DNA of 64,000 nucleotides from Mesostigma viride (taxonomy: Eukaryota; Streptophyta; Mesostigmatophyceae; Mesostigmatales; Mesostigmataceae): assembly GCA_009746045.1 (NCBI GenBank), contig RPFO01000299.1, positions 124,001-188,000 of the forward strand. Reading direction: 5' to 3'. This document shows positions 43,054-54,342 of this stretch, piece by piece; the first letter of the stretch is position 1; each line of letters begins with the position of its first letter. Under the pieces are notes generated by a model that worked only from the letters and a program-made list of their open reading frames with translations, was not told the DNA's origin and ran no database searches. A program made the position numbers and the translations under genes.

Positions 43054-44639
43054 TGGACTGAAAAGTTCGATATTTTTTTTACAAGCAAAAAAAAGATATG
43101 GCTTCCAACAACGGCAACAACGGCAACAACAACAAGGGGAAGGCGCCTGCCAGGCGCACCTCACCCCGCCTTTCGCCGGAGGGCACGCCCTCCCACCGAT
43201 GCGAGGGTGACGCCCAACGTCACCTTCCGCACGGTGGTCGCTGACCAACCCAGGCGTCGGGGCCCGCAGGTGGGGCCCGGCGCCCGGGGATGGCGAGCGG
43301 TCGGCCGTTTGCCACTGGCGGTTCGTCCGCCATGGCACCTGGGGGGCAGGTCCCCCGGGCACGCAATTCCCCCGTCGCAGGTGACGGGGGTCGTGAGCGG
43401 AGTGATTCCTCCGAGGAGGATGGCGAGGTGCAGCCTGCGAGGCCTCGGCCTTCGCTTGAGCTTTCGTCGCAGACACCTGCGACGTCTGGCAACCTTTCCG
43501 TGGGCCGACAGATGGCCACCATGGACATTGACCGGTATGGGGAACATGTTCCGCCCCCGGTCGCGTTCGGGCGCCCACCCCATTTTCTCCCCCTTGGGGA
43601 GGACGACATCCCGGCGTTCATTTCGGTGAACGGCCGGATCTTACGTCAACGTTTTCAGTGCTTCCAGATGAGGAGATCACGCGATAGAGGTTCATCGGGT
43701 GCACGCTGATCGAGGGGCGTCTTAGGATGCAGTCTCCTGGTTCAGGTGGCAGTTTGGCTGTACTGTTTCGCCAATCGGCCGAGGCACAACCCGGCACTGT
43801 TGATCAGTGGGCGTCCAGGCAGCGCCAGAGAGAGGCGCTGCGCGTGGTCGCCCGACAGGAGATCGCGCTGACTCCGTTGGGCCGTGGCCCCAAGTCACGC
43901 CAGTTGGCTGGGGCCCGGATAGGCGTGAGGCGGCTGCGATGCCGCCTGCGACGGAGCGCGGGGCGGCAGACGCCCCCAACACGCCCATGGGTGGTGAAGC
44001 CACCCAGGACCCTCTGGCAGGTCAGAGGGTCCAACCTCAGCCGCAGGCTCCCCCGCCCAGCGTGGGGGGCCAGGTGGCTGAGGAGGCCACCGGGGTCGCA
44101 GGGACCCCGGCGGCGACACAAGCGCCCGGGGTCGCAGGGACCCCGGCAGCGACGCCGGCGCCTCCGGCGCTGGCGGGGGATGCAGCCCCCATGGAGGGTG
44201 TCACGGGCACCTCCAGCGGCTCTGGGGGGCAGGCCCCCTCTAGCCGCACAAGGACAAGTCCCTGGCAGGGCCGGAGGGGCCCAGGGTCCCACCGCAGCTG
44301 GGCAGCAACCAGCACTGCTGGAGGGCGACCTGCAAGGTCGGACTTCATCACCCTGGGTGATGAGGCCGTGTGGCGTGCCATACAGACAGCCACAGCCTCC
44401 TTCCGTGGGCTGGCCGACAGGAGCCAGCAGATGCACGTCGCGGAGGCGGGCAGCCTGGTGTGTGCAATCATCACGCACATCCTGGGCCTGCCCAACCTCC
44501 AAGCAGGGCACACGCAGGGTGTGCGACGACCTGCTGCCTGCCCTGCAGGCTCTCCTCTCAGGGAGGAGGGTGCAGGGCAGCAGGGTGCGTCTGGTGCGTC
44601 TGGAGCTCCTGCACAACGCCATCCTGAAGGGGCGGGTAG
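43054..44639 (+). pseudogene. element 2 5' gag region, fragmented over several frames
   Basis: Coding potential shifts among frames: an ATG frame at 43098 rich in Asn/Gly stops at 43244; 43290-43709 encodes SSEEDGEVQPARPRP- and DIDRYGEHVPPP-containing sequence; 43807-44751 has Pro/Ala-rich repeats (AGTPAAT) then DEAVWRAIQTATASF; and 43727-44665 carries DDLLPALQALLSGRR. The pieces read sensibly when joined (HILGLPNLQ then DDLLPALQ), so frameshifts have broken a longer N-terminal Gag or leader ORF. Base composition is GC-rich compared with the downstream ORF. I recognise no enzyme here. Confidence 0.55.
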
Positions 44640-45752
44640 GTGGCTGCCTACCTGGTGCATCATGATCTTACTAACCCTACTGACGATGAAGTGTCCCTCT
44701 CTCCCACCTTCCATGATTGGGAGGAGGCCCGCAGCAGGAGGCGGGAAGTGACACACACTCACACCCCCACCCAGCCCACCCCTATGTTGTCTAACCCTCC
44801 TACACAGCCCATGTTTGCCCATCCTGCTCAGCTCACTCAAGTAGCACTTCCCTCTCAGCAGGTCTCTCCTGTGAATGCTGCAGCAGCAACACCATCTTCT
44901 CCCTCTCCCCCTGCATCCCCCTCTAGGTTGCCCACTTACAATGAAAACCGTCCTGTGGATAGGATTAATGTCAGGGGGCTGCCTGAGGGGTATACTAGGG
45001 AGCAGGGGAATCATGCACTTCTCTCTCTGCAGCTGGCTAGGGAGGAACTGAATGTCAAGAATTGGTTTGGATCTCTCATGCAGGGGGATTTCTACCATCA
45101 GTCCTCTTCTCAGATTCAGAATCTCATTCTTGTCTTCCAGCGTAGGTATCCCAAGTGGCAGGACACGCAGGCTAGGGCAGTTTGGGAGGCTTTCATGAAG
45201 GAGCTAACTGACCTCCTCTCCACCCCCTCATCTGTGGACATCTATGGGGCATTCAGGTGGGTAGAGGAATACAGGGTCACATCAGTGGACTATGTGGCTG
45301 AGACAAAGAAATATGAGCTAGCCATCAAAGCACGTCCTGATGTCCAGCAGCTAGATCACAAGTTCTTGCTGCGTTCCTTCCTTGAGAAACTCAAACTTGA
45401 CAAAAACACCTACGCTATGCTTGCAACAGGAATGGCAAAGTACTGGGAGGACATGAAGGAGGCATTGGATTATATCAAGCTGGCCTTGGCTCCCCTTAGC
45501 CAGGGGGCCATGGGCACCTCTGTAAAGAGGGTCAGGGGGGAAGAGAGGGAGGAGGAGGATAGGGAGAGGGAAGACAGGAGCAAGAGACCTGTCACTATGG
45601 CAGAAGTCAAGTCCCTGCTGGGACAAATGTTTAAGGGCAAGGGCAAGGGCAAGGGCAAGGGCAAGGGCAAGGGCAGGGGCTGGGGCAAGGGCAAGGGTAA
45701 GGGGCAGTCTCCCTCCAAGGGGGGCAGCTCCAGCAACAACAACAACAACAGT

Positions 45753-45794
<42 letters not shown>

Positions 45795-48134
45795 AACAAC
45801 AACAACAACAAGAAGCAGGACAAGGAGGACAAGTCTTCTCAGCGGTGCACCCGCTGTGGCATGAAGTACCACCTGCGGCCCACCTGCCGCAAGAACGTGG
45901 ACGAGCTGGGGCATTTGGACGTCCTGTGCCACAAGTGCCACGGGCCGCCCCACGGTGACCCCAAGGACTGCAAGCGGCCTCCTTACGGCAAGAAGTGTGA
46001 GTCTCCCTCTCATGCTGGCTTGAGTGTGCCTGCTTCACCTCTTTCATCTGCATGCCCCACTGTCAGAGCAGTGAGCAGTTCTGGAAAGGTGCTACAGCTG
46101 GTTTCAGAAGATTATGTCTCTAAACCAACCTTCACATCTATGGTTCCCAAGGTGTGCAGAGTGTCCCCAGCAGATGCTCAGATCAGTTTTCAGGAGCTTG
46201 CTTTGCAGTTGCATTTCCTTTATGGGCATGAAGTGAGTGCAGAGGTGGTGGCAGCAGCAATAGGGGGGGCAGCACTCAGACGTGCATGCCAGGTGGTCAG
46301 ATCCCACTGCCAGCATTGTCAGTTCAATGCACCCAAACCCCCTAAGTGGCATGTAGCTACCCCACCTAAGAGCAAGGGCAGGGTGGTAGGAGATGTCTTT
46401 CATATCAAAGGACAATCTTACTTGGCACTTAAAGATGCATGGTCAAGGTACACAACCATTGAACCATTACCTGGAATGGACAAGACACAGTTGCTCAGGG
46501 CTCTCTTGATTGCTCAGGCCAGGTACTACCCTGTGGAGGCATTGTTACTGGATCAGCAGTTCACGTGTCTTGCCAATGAACCAGGGTGTGAGGCTATTGA
46601 TCTGGCTGGGCTAGAAGATCATGAGAGGCAAGGCATTATTGAAAGGGCCATCAGGTCCATTAAAACCCTTGTAGCCAAAGAAGATGGCAATCTGCTGGCT
46701 GACAGTGGGTCATATGCTGACAGAGCTCTGTGGTCCACCAGGTTGTGCCAAGTCCTCAACAGGAGGCCACTCATGAAAACCCCACAAGGGGTGGTCATTA
46801 CACCAGATGGATTGCATGCAGGCATTTATCCACCTGAGGTACTAGCCCTCTACAACGCACAGCGAGCACAGACAGCTAGCAGGTTAGCTGTCAAGGATGC
46901 AAAGCATCCACGTCCCACCTTCAGAGAAGGGGATCAGGTCCTATTCTACAAGGAGTCGGGACTAGGCAAGGTGGGTACCTGGCATGGGCCAGCCACCATC
47001 CTAAAGTTTAACACCACTGGCAGGACAGTGTTAGTTAAACACAATGACACGGGAAAAATTCACAGGTGTTCACCTCACAGGATGAAATTGTATTTTCCAA
47101 CTGTGTCAGACGTGGCAGAGGAGGAAGAGCTGTTGGCCGACAGCCCTGTACAGTTGCCTGGCATCCCAGCGTTGCCCAGTGAGTGGTTGTTTGGAACACC
47201 CACTGGTGAGTGTGAGAGCCACACCCACTGTGACACCCAGGTCACCCTTGATGATTGCAGGCAGTCACTGCAGGATTGGCCCCCTGCAGCAGAGGGTCAC
47301 ATTGGCAAAACAGGTGATCAGCAACCTATCACCTCTACAAGTGTGAACATAGCTCAGCCACTAGCTGCACCTTCCAAACGCAGCCTAGCAGACGCTGTTC
47401 GCATTTTACAAGCAGCTCATAGAGCCAAAGCTCAAACTGCTGCAGGATCAGCTAAGGTGGGGAAGGTTGGGCAGAATGACAATAGCCCATTTATGGTTGC
47501 AGTGGACACACAAGCCCAGGTCAGCATTATCAGTGCCCTGGCTGTGCCCCATTTGCCTTTGGAACCTTCACCCTGGCACCATGTGGCTGATTTCTCAGGG
47601 CAGTCATCCCTCAAGGTATTAGGTCAGGTCATGTTGACTATACTCGGTATCCCCACTCCTTTTCAGGTATTGGAAGGTTATAAAGGGAATGCTTTGTTGG
47701 GGGATCCTTTTCTCTGTTACCCTGGTGTCCTCATATCCAGTGATAGACTATCCATCCAGGACATGGGTGGTGTTGATCTGAATCATTTCAAAATTTCTCT
47801 TGAAAAACTTCTTAACACCAACATTGCTTCTGTAAAATTTGCTACACCCAAGTATGCCCCAGGGCAAGAACCCTGTGTGGCAGACCTGGTTCACAACCAA
47901 AAACTTCATCCCAACTCATTTGGATTGGGCAAGCATGATGTGGCTAAAATGTCTCCTCTTTCTTATGAACAGATAGAGCAAGACTGTCGCACACACATAG
48001 GATTCCTAAAATGGGTGGAGGCCTTTAACAAGGCCAGGGAAGAATGGGTAGTGCCAGATCCTCTTAGTCCTTCTCATACTCCCCTGTCACACCTATTGAC
48101 AAAAAGCCTGCAGGGTGCAAGCACTTGCGCCTGA
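44640..48134 (+). CDS. Gag-integrase-protease polyprotein of Copia element 2
   Basis: About 1164 aa, open upstream only to 44640 and without a clear ATG start. Domains in order are: a Pro/Thr-rich leader; a capsid-like region (~110-290); a charged EEREEEDRERED stretch; a (KG)n block (~332-350); an Asn run (~365-390); two knuckles, CTRCGMKYHLRPTC and CHKCHGPPHGDPKDC (~403-450); integrase finger and core (HFLYGH ... CQHC; ~522-560), with GDVFHIKG, LDQQF and a conserved QGIIER glutamate; a chromo-like tail; and a retropepsin-like VDTQAQVSII ... LLGDPFL (~953-1020). RT continues in the -1 frame. Gag and integrase are fused without a protease between them. Confidence 0.85.
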
Positions 48135-49552
48135 AGTTTGTGTGTAAACATAAGCCAGCAGCAGATGGGTCAGTCATCTTTCATGCTAGACCTTGTGTGA
48201 CAGAGTTCAAGGGCACCACTGATCTGACAGAGGCAGAGTTGTACACGCCAGGCATTCAGCAAACATCCCTAAAAATCTTGCTGTCTGTCTTTGTGGGTCA
48301 TCTCAATGATGGGGATGACTATATCTGTAAGGCTACAGACATTAAAAGGGCTTTCCTGAAAGGCTCACCTGAGATAGCACAACAAGTGTGGCATGGTCAG
48401 GTGTACGTAGTCTCCACTCCCAGAGTTTGGGCAAAACACATCCCTCAGCAGTACCTGAAAGCTAACATAGGTGTTGAAGGGCTGCAATCAGCTCCTCGCA
48501 TTTTCAGGATGTCAGCTCAGGCTGTGTTTGAAAAGTTAGGGGCTAGATATGATGACATAGACCCTTGCTTCTTTGTGGTCCCACACCCTCATGGCATTCT
48601 CACCTTTGTGTGGCATGGGGATGATCAGCTGATTGCTGGGCCAAGGCGTGCTGTGGATGATTTTATTCAACAAGTGTCACAGCATTTTGAGATTGGCAAG
48701 CAAGTAGAGCTGGGCACCACTGCCATAAAATTTTGTGGCACAATGTTACAACTCCAGCAGCATCAAAACCAGTGGGTGTGTGCACTCTACTCTCCCAATG
48801 ATTACATGCACAGCTGCTTGGAGGTTTTGCAAACAAAAATCAAACCTGGAGCCTGTCCTACCATTAGAGGCAAGCTGGGGTGGTTGTGCTCAACGTGTGC
48901 ACCTCACCTGGCTGTGGTTAGCAGAGTTGATGATGATGTCTTGATGCAAGTAGGTCACAAAGCCATCACCAAAACTCTCCAGGAGGGCCCTCCCCTTATC
49001 TTGCACTCCTTGGATCTCCACAAAACCATTCACATCCAAGCTATGATGGATAGTTCCATGGAGTCCAGGCAGATTACCAAGATGCAGGCAAGGGAGTCAG
49101 GCTTGTATTTTGTGCAGAATGATGATGCACCCTTGTCTCTCATTTCATGGTACAGCCGGTTGCATAGACGCAAGGCTGTCAGCAGCAATGCTGCTGAGTG
49201 CAGGGCAGTGGTGTCAGCAGTGCTTCATGCCAGGTACTTGAATCATGTGCTGGTTTGGTTGCAGATGCAAGCAGGCAGCAATGCTGGGGTGGTGGCACAC
49301 TTGCTCACTGACAGTCAGTCAGTCCTCAGTTTCCTTGCTAACCCCTATGCTGTCCACACTGATCTTGACTGGGTGGTCCTGAAACAGGAGTCCACCTACT
49401 GGGAGTCCACCCGTCACGTGGAGGACAAACACAACGCTGCTGATGCACTCACTAAAGTGCCTCAGCAGGCAGCTGAACAATATCAGCTGTTGTACCACTT
49501 GATGAACCCCTATGGCAAGCAGGCAACCCTGCCCCATAGGGGGGACGCCTAG
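48068..49552 (+). CDS. RT-RNase H of Copia element 2 (-1 frame)
   Basis: The -1 frame opens at 48068 and overlaps the upstream frame to 48134. A change in that window, perhaps at the A5 run 48101-48105, is needed to fuse them. The first ATG (48125) is probably not the start. RT motifs are RLKFVCK, the Copia-type TDIKRAFLKG (~48334) and WHGDDQL (~48610), with HGDD in place of YVDD. RNase H follows with MMDSS, NAAECRAV, TDSQS and HNAADALTK. The protein ends at TAG 49550-49552. It copies element RNA to DNA and removes the RNA strand. Whether the frame change is programmed or a mutation cannot be told. Confidence 0.85.
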   Translation, partial: SFSYSPVTPIDKKPAGCKHLRLKFVCKHKPAADGSVIFHARPCVTEFKGTTDLTEAELYTPGIQQTSLKILLSVFVGHLNDGDDYICKATDIKRAFLKGSPEIAQQVWHGQVYVVSTPRVWAKHIPQQYLKANIGVEGLQSAPRIFRMSAQAVFEKLGARYDDIDPCFFVVPHPHGILTFVWHGDDQLIAGPRRAVDDFIQQVSQHFEIGKQVELGTTAIKFCGTMLQLQQHQNQWVCALYSPNDYMHSCLEVLQTKIKPGACPTIRGKLGWLCSTCAPHLAVVSRVDDDVLMQVGHKAITKTLQEGPPLILHSLDLHKTIHIQAMMDSSMESRQITKMQARESGLYFVQNDDAPLSLISWYSRLHRRKAVSSNAAECRAVVSAVLHARYLNHVLVWLQMQAGSNAGVVAHLLTDSQSVLSFLANPYAVHTDLDWVVLKQESTYWESTRHVEDKHNAADALTKVPQQAAEQYQLLYHLMNPYGKQATLPHRGDA

Positions 49553-50614
49553 CAGGGTCCTGTTCACCAGGGCCGCCTAGGTCACCCAGTACCCCTTGGG
49601 CAGGTCCAAGGGGTAGGTTGTGGCTTCCAGCAGGGGGGTTGGTTGGAGTCTGTTTTTCATACATCTGCGTGCCCTATGCCCAATAAAATCTGTTTTGATT
49701 TTCTCAACACCATGGAATTTCGTTATGCACACCTTCATAGGTGGGCATGGGATGTATCTCACACCTTTATTCCTAGGGCGTATGCCTTGGTGGAATGGCC
49801 TTGAGCTCAGTGGCTCAGGTGCCCCCATTCAAGTGGAGGGTCAAAGCTCCCTTGACAGGTGGTTACCCAGGACCCCAGTTCACTGTGGATATCCTGGGCC
49901 ACCTGGCCTTACTGTTCAGTGGCAGTAAGGCATGGGTGCTGTCATGTTGTCTAGTACAACGTGCTCAGCACAGGTGCAGGATGAAATATTCCTGTCACCT
50001 GTCACCAGGACTTCAGTCACCCATGTGCAGGGCAGGGGTGGCTGGTCTCCCACGTTGTGCAGGTGCAATGTGGCCAGGTCCAGGATGTCATAGTCCTGTC
50101 ACCTGTCACTCGGACTTCAGCCCCCTCTGTGCAGGGCAGGGGTGGCTGGTCCTCACATGTTGTGCAGGTACAACATGGACAGTGCAGGGTGCAATAAACC
50201 TGTCCACTGTCACTCCTCAGGTTGCAGGTAACCTGAGCTCAGTTGACCCAGCCTGGCTGGGTATTTTTCTCTGAGTGGGCGATGATGATGGAACAACATG
50301 GAACCTCTTAAACGGTTACCTTGGCATTTTTTTACAAGGCTCTCTTGGCTGGTGGTGCACTCCCTGGATAGGCAGACAGGCATAGCTATCTCCCTTGTGA
50401 GCTCGCGAGGAGGAGGAACTCCCCGGGCATGTTGAGCTAAACGTGATGCCATCACAAGTATTGCACGAGTTCTGGGGCCCATCTTTTTCAGTCCAGATGT
50501 TGCAGTATGGGTGTCAGTTGCTCAGCACCTCAGTCAGCTTGGAGTCAGTCTCCTAGCTGGGCAGGGTCAGGCTTGAAGTCGCTAGCCTTCAACCTGAAAG
50601 GAAAACATAATGGG
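49553..50614 (+). other. element 2 3' untranslated region with diverged tandem repeats
   Basis: No gene is supported. Around 49930-50240, blocks of about 115 bp recur with GTGCAGGGCAGGGGTGGCTGGT and CCTGTCACCTGTCAC motifs. The region ends AAACATAATGGG before the right LTR; no long polypurine tract is obvious apart from GAAAGGAAAA at 50596-50605. Confidence 0.65.
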
Positions 50615-51071
50615 AGTTAGATGAGATGCTTAGGCTGACACACGGATTTCCGGCCTGCGCGCCGCGTATTGCCTACCGCGGCTGAGCGGGACACCTCAGT
50701 ACAGTACGGCAGGGTGTACGGTACTGAGGTGTCATGTGGACCGATGTGCGGTTAGTGCCAGACTGTTCCTAGGTGCTAGCTCGACCCGCCAGGTCCGGTG
50801 TAGCCGGGCCTGACGGGCCGAGTCTTAGCTGGATGCTAGTGACGTGGTCGCATGGCATTGCAGTGTACACTTGTCCACTGGTCGTGTGCTGCAGGTAGCA
50901 CCGCCATAGGCATATAGGCGTAGCACTGGGGAGTGCCACAGCACCCGAGTCTGCCCAGTTCCATTCTGAGCCCTCAGCTTTCATTGCTCTCTCTCATTGT
51001 ATTATTGTAATACAATCATCATTCGCTCTCAGCTTTCGCAGTTGTTCGTCGTCCCTAGTCTCCATCCAACT
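50615..51071 (+). repeat. element 2, right LTR (457 bp)
   Basis: AGTTAGATGAG to CATCCAACT. It is followed by the ACTAC duplication (51072-51076) and then by the interrupted RNase H reading frame of element 1. Confidence 0.92.
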
Positions 51072-51076
51072 ACTAC

Positions 51077-51226
51077 CTTGTGGCAAAGGAGTTGTCCAGC
51101 CACTGTATAACCATACATCTGCCAGGACACTCAAATCCTGCTGATGCTATGACCAAGCTTCCACGACTGGCCCTTAATGGGTACCAGTTGCTGCGGTCCA
51201 TGATGGCTGGGAAACCCTTGTCATGA
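51077..51226 (+). CDS. C-terminal end of element 1 RNase H
   Basis: After removing element 2 and one ACTAC, the frame passes from DLDY directly into YLVAKELS. It continues through HLPGHSNPADAMTKLPR, the usual Copia RNase H end (xxADxxTK), to TGA at 51224-51226. This shows element 1 was coding-competent when element 2 entered. Confidence 0.9.
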   Translation, partial: LVAKELSSHCITIHLPGHSNPADAMTKLPRLALNGYQLLRSMMAGKPLS

Positions 51227-51494
51227 GGAGTAATCTGGGAGCCTGAGCCTAATGCTCCTCCTGTAGGTTTTTATCCCCCTGGAGGTTTTGTCCTCTCTGG
51301 AGAAGAGGTTTTCCTTCAGATTTGGGTTTTCCCTACAGCAGGTTACACCAACCATGCAATGATGAGATGCAAACTCCATAAGACCCAAGTGAGTCCCCAT
51401 TGCCCACATATGTGAAAGTGAACTGGCCAGGTGCGGCCGAACATCAATGAATACATCTAAGCCTTATCACTTTCACAAGGGAAAGAATGGCTGG
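51227..51494 (+). other. element 1 3' untranslated region
   Basis: Unremarkable sequence ending CACAAGGGAAAGAATGGCTGG before AGTTGG. AAGGGAAAGAA (51477-51487) is a possible polypurine tract. Confidence 0.6.
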
Positions 51495-51976
51495 AGTTGG
51501 TTGGAGACCCATCTAGGGTCCACATGGGTCCTCAGAGATAGAGGATCTTGTACAGATTACTACAATATACTTTATTGTAGTATTGGGCCAATGGCTGTAC
51601 TTCACTAGTACTCGCCAATGGGATAACGCCACGTAGAATATGTGGGCGTCTCCCAGGCCTCCACGTCACCGGCTGGTCAAGGGCCGGTGTAGTACTGTCA
51701 ATAGGACTGAGCCGACTATCGGCCTATTATGTATGCGCATCTGCCTTGGTACCTCCTAGAGGATTCTAGAAGTATCTAACACGCGGCATGCACTGAACTA
51801 CACGGAATGCATGTCCACGTAGGATATTCAGCAAGACTGATGAAGGTGCCAAGCGCAATAGAATATATGCGCAACGAAGACGAATTATGCAGCAACGACA
51901 ATAACGTATGAGAACAATAAACACAACGTTCATTTCATGCTTTCTGATTTACATCGCATTCCATTTATTTGCAACT
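51495..51976 (+). repeat. element 1, right LTR (482 bp)
   Basis: Same length as, and by eye identical to, 37038-37519. It ends GCAACT and is followed by CAAGG (51977-51981) and normal satellite (GGCGGCTGC). Confidence 0.92.
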
Positions 51977-53475
51977 CAAGGGGCGGCTGCACACACACGT
52001 ACACACACCATGCACGCAAGGGCCGGCTGCACACACACGTACATACACCGCGCACGCAAGGGGCGGCTGCACACACACGTACATACACCATGCACGCAAG
52101 GGGCGGCTGCACACACATGTACATCCACCGCGCACGCAAGGGGCGAGTGCACACACACGTACACACACCGCGCACGCAAGGGCCGGCTGCACACACACGT
52201 ACATCCACCGCGCACGCAAGGGGCAACTGCACACACACGTACATACACCGTGCACGCAAGGGGCGGCTGCACACACACGTACACACACCGCGCACGCAAG
52301 GGCCGGCATGCACACACAGTACACACACCGCGCACGCAAGGGGGCCGGCTGCACACACACGTACATACACTGCGCACGCAAGGGGCTGCTGCACACACAC
52401 TTACACTCACCATGCACGCAAGGGGCGGCTGCACACACACGTACACACACCGCGCACGCAAGGGACGGCTGCACACACACGTACATACACCGCGCACGCA
52501 AGGGGCGGCTGCACTTACATGTACACACACCACGCACGCAAGGGGCGGCTGCACACACACGTACATACACCGCGCACGCAAGGACCGGCTCCACTCACAT
52601 GTACATCCACCGCGCAACCACGGGGCGGCTGCACACACACGTACATACACCGCGCACGCAAGGGGCTGCTGCACACACACTTACACACAAAATGCACGCT
52701 TGGGGCGACGGCACTCACATGTACATACACCGCGCACGAAAGGGGTGGCTGCACACACACGTACATCCACCGCGCACGCAAGGGGCGGCTGCACACACAC
52801 ATACATACACCATGCACGCAAGGGGCGAGTGCAAAAACATGTACATACACCGCGCACGCAAGGGGCAACTGCCCACACATGGACATACACTGCGCACGCA
52901 AGGGGAGGCTGCATTAACACGTACATACACCGCGCACGCAAGGGGCGGCTGCACACACGTACACACACCATGCACGCAAGGGCCGGCTGCACACACACGT
53001 ACATACACCGCGCACGCAAGGGGCGGCTGCACACACACGTACATACACCATGCACGCAAGGGGCGGCTGCACACACATGTACATCCACCGCGCACGCAAG
53101 GGGCGAGTGCACACACACGTACACACACCGCGCACGCAAGGGCCGGCTGCACACACACGTACATCCACCGCGCACGCAAGGGGCAACTGCACACACACGT
53201 ACATACACCGCGCACGTAAGGGGCGGCTGCACACACACGTACACACACCGCGCACGCAAGGGGCAACTGCACACACATGTACACACACCGCGCACGCTTG
53301 GGGCGGCTGCACACACACGTACCTACACCGCGCACGCAAGGGGCGGCTGCACACACACGTACATACACCGCGCACGCAAGGGGCAACTGCACACACATGT
53401 ACATACACCATGCACGCAAGGGGCAATTGCCCGCACATGTACATCCACCGCGCACGCAAGGGGCGGCTGCACCCA
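51977..53475. repeat. 40-bp satellite, block 5
   Basis: About 37 monomers, carrying the same ordered irregular monomers as block 3 (GGGGGCCGG, GCAACCACGG, GAAAGGGGTGG, CATTAACACG). It ends in CTGCACCCA, of which ACCCA is the target duplication of element 5. Confidence 0.96.
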
Positions 53476-54175
53476 TGTTAGAATTATATTCTGTCCGATG
53501 GCTTTCTTACGCTGAACAGTTACGGCCGATTTACAATATATGGCCGAGACGTTTACGCGTGAATGAATCTGTACTAGTGTGACGGAATCTTTTTCAGACG
53601 TACCTATATTTTCAGTCCACTTGGTCAAAGTCCGATGTAGTATAAATCGGCACTCAATATATTTTTCCAGCACTGTTTGCTGTCATCCGTAACGTACCGA
53701 GCACTGTCCTGCCGGTACTGTAGCCGTCGTACAAATTTGCCTGGATCCGCGCTTCGCGCCGACCCCTTTTTCACTCAGTGCTGCCCTGGAGGCGCAATGT
53801 CCTTGTACTTGCATACTAGTGACCCAACGCATCATGTGTGTTGATGCAAGCCACCCACGTTTTGTGTGGCGGCTGGCCTGCACCCTAACTGTGCCGTAGA
53901 TTTTTACTAAATCGACGGCTATAGGGACGGTGTGCTTTTCCACATAATGTTGCTCTGGCAATTTGTCCTGTAAGCCTTGACATGCTAAGCTATGGCAGCT
54001 GGCCGCCCCATGGCCGCAGCCTAGACTATGTTGGATGAATGATTAAACGAATATTACCAATGAATTCGCCTCATTTTTCTCCATAAGTCAAAGGTCTTCA
54101 AGTACCGGAACTTTCCTCCGATAGCCAGCATTTATTGTGCAAGCTAGGAGAAGTTTTTGGCCATTTTTCCTGACA
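53476..54175 (+). repeat. element 5, left LTR (700 bp)
   Basis: It begins TGTTAGAATT and ends TTTCCTGACA. Flanking ACCCA (53471-53475) recurs at 60541-60545. Internal parts (GTACTGTAGCCGTC, TTGCCTGG, GCGCAATGTCCTTGTAC, GTGTGGCGGCTGG) align with the element 3 LTR, so the two form one family. It is identical in length to, and by eye the same as, the right LTR. Confidence 0.92.
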
Positions 54176-54190
54176 TGGTATCGGGTGCAT
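54176..54190 (+). promoter_or_regulatory. element 5 primer-binding site
   Basis: TGGTATCGGGTGCAT directly follows the LTR and shares TGGTATCG with element 3. It is consistent with an initiator-Met tRNA primer. Confidence 0.75.
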
Positions 54191-54342
54191 AAGCTACGAT
54201 TCGCTTTTGACCACTCAACAAATCGTAAGCCGGCCTTCTGCGGATTTTGCTGGCCCATATTTCTCTTCCTGCAGCTTTCTTTTGGAATTTTGGATGACTA
54301 GGCATGTCTGGGCTTGATCACCCCAGCATAGACTTGGTGCAA

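Noticed and set aside
43220-44622. Minus-strand frames of 130-270 codons within element 2
   Set aside because: They are shadows of GC-rich plus-strand gag sequence with no recognisable domains.
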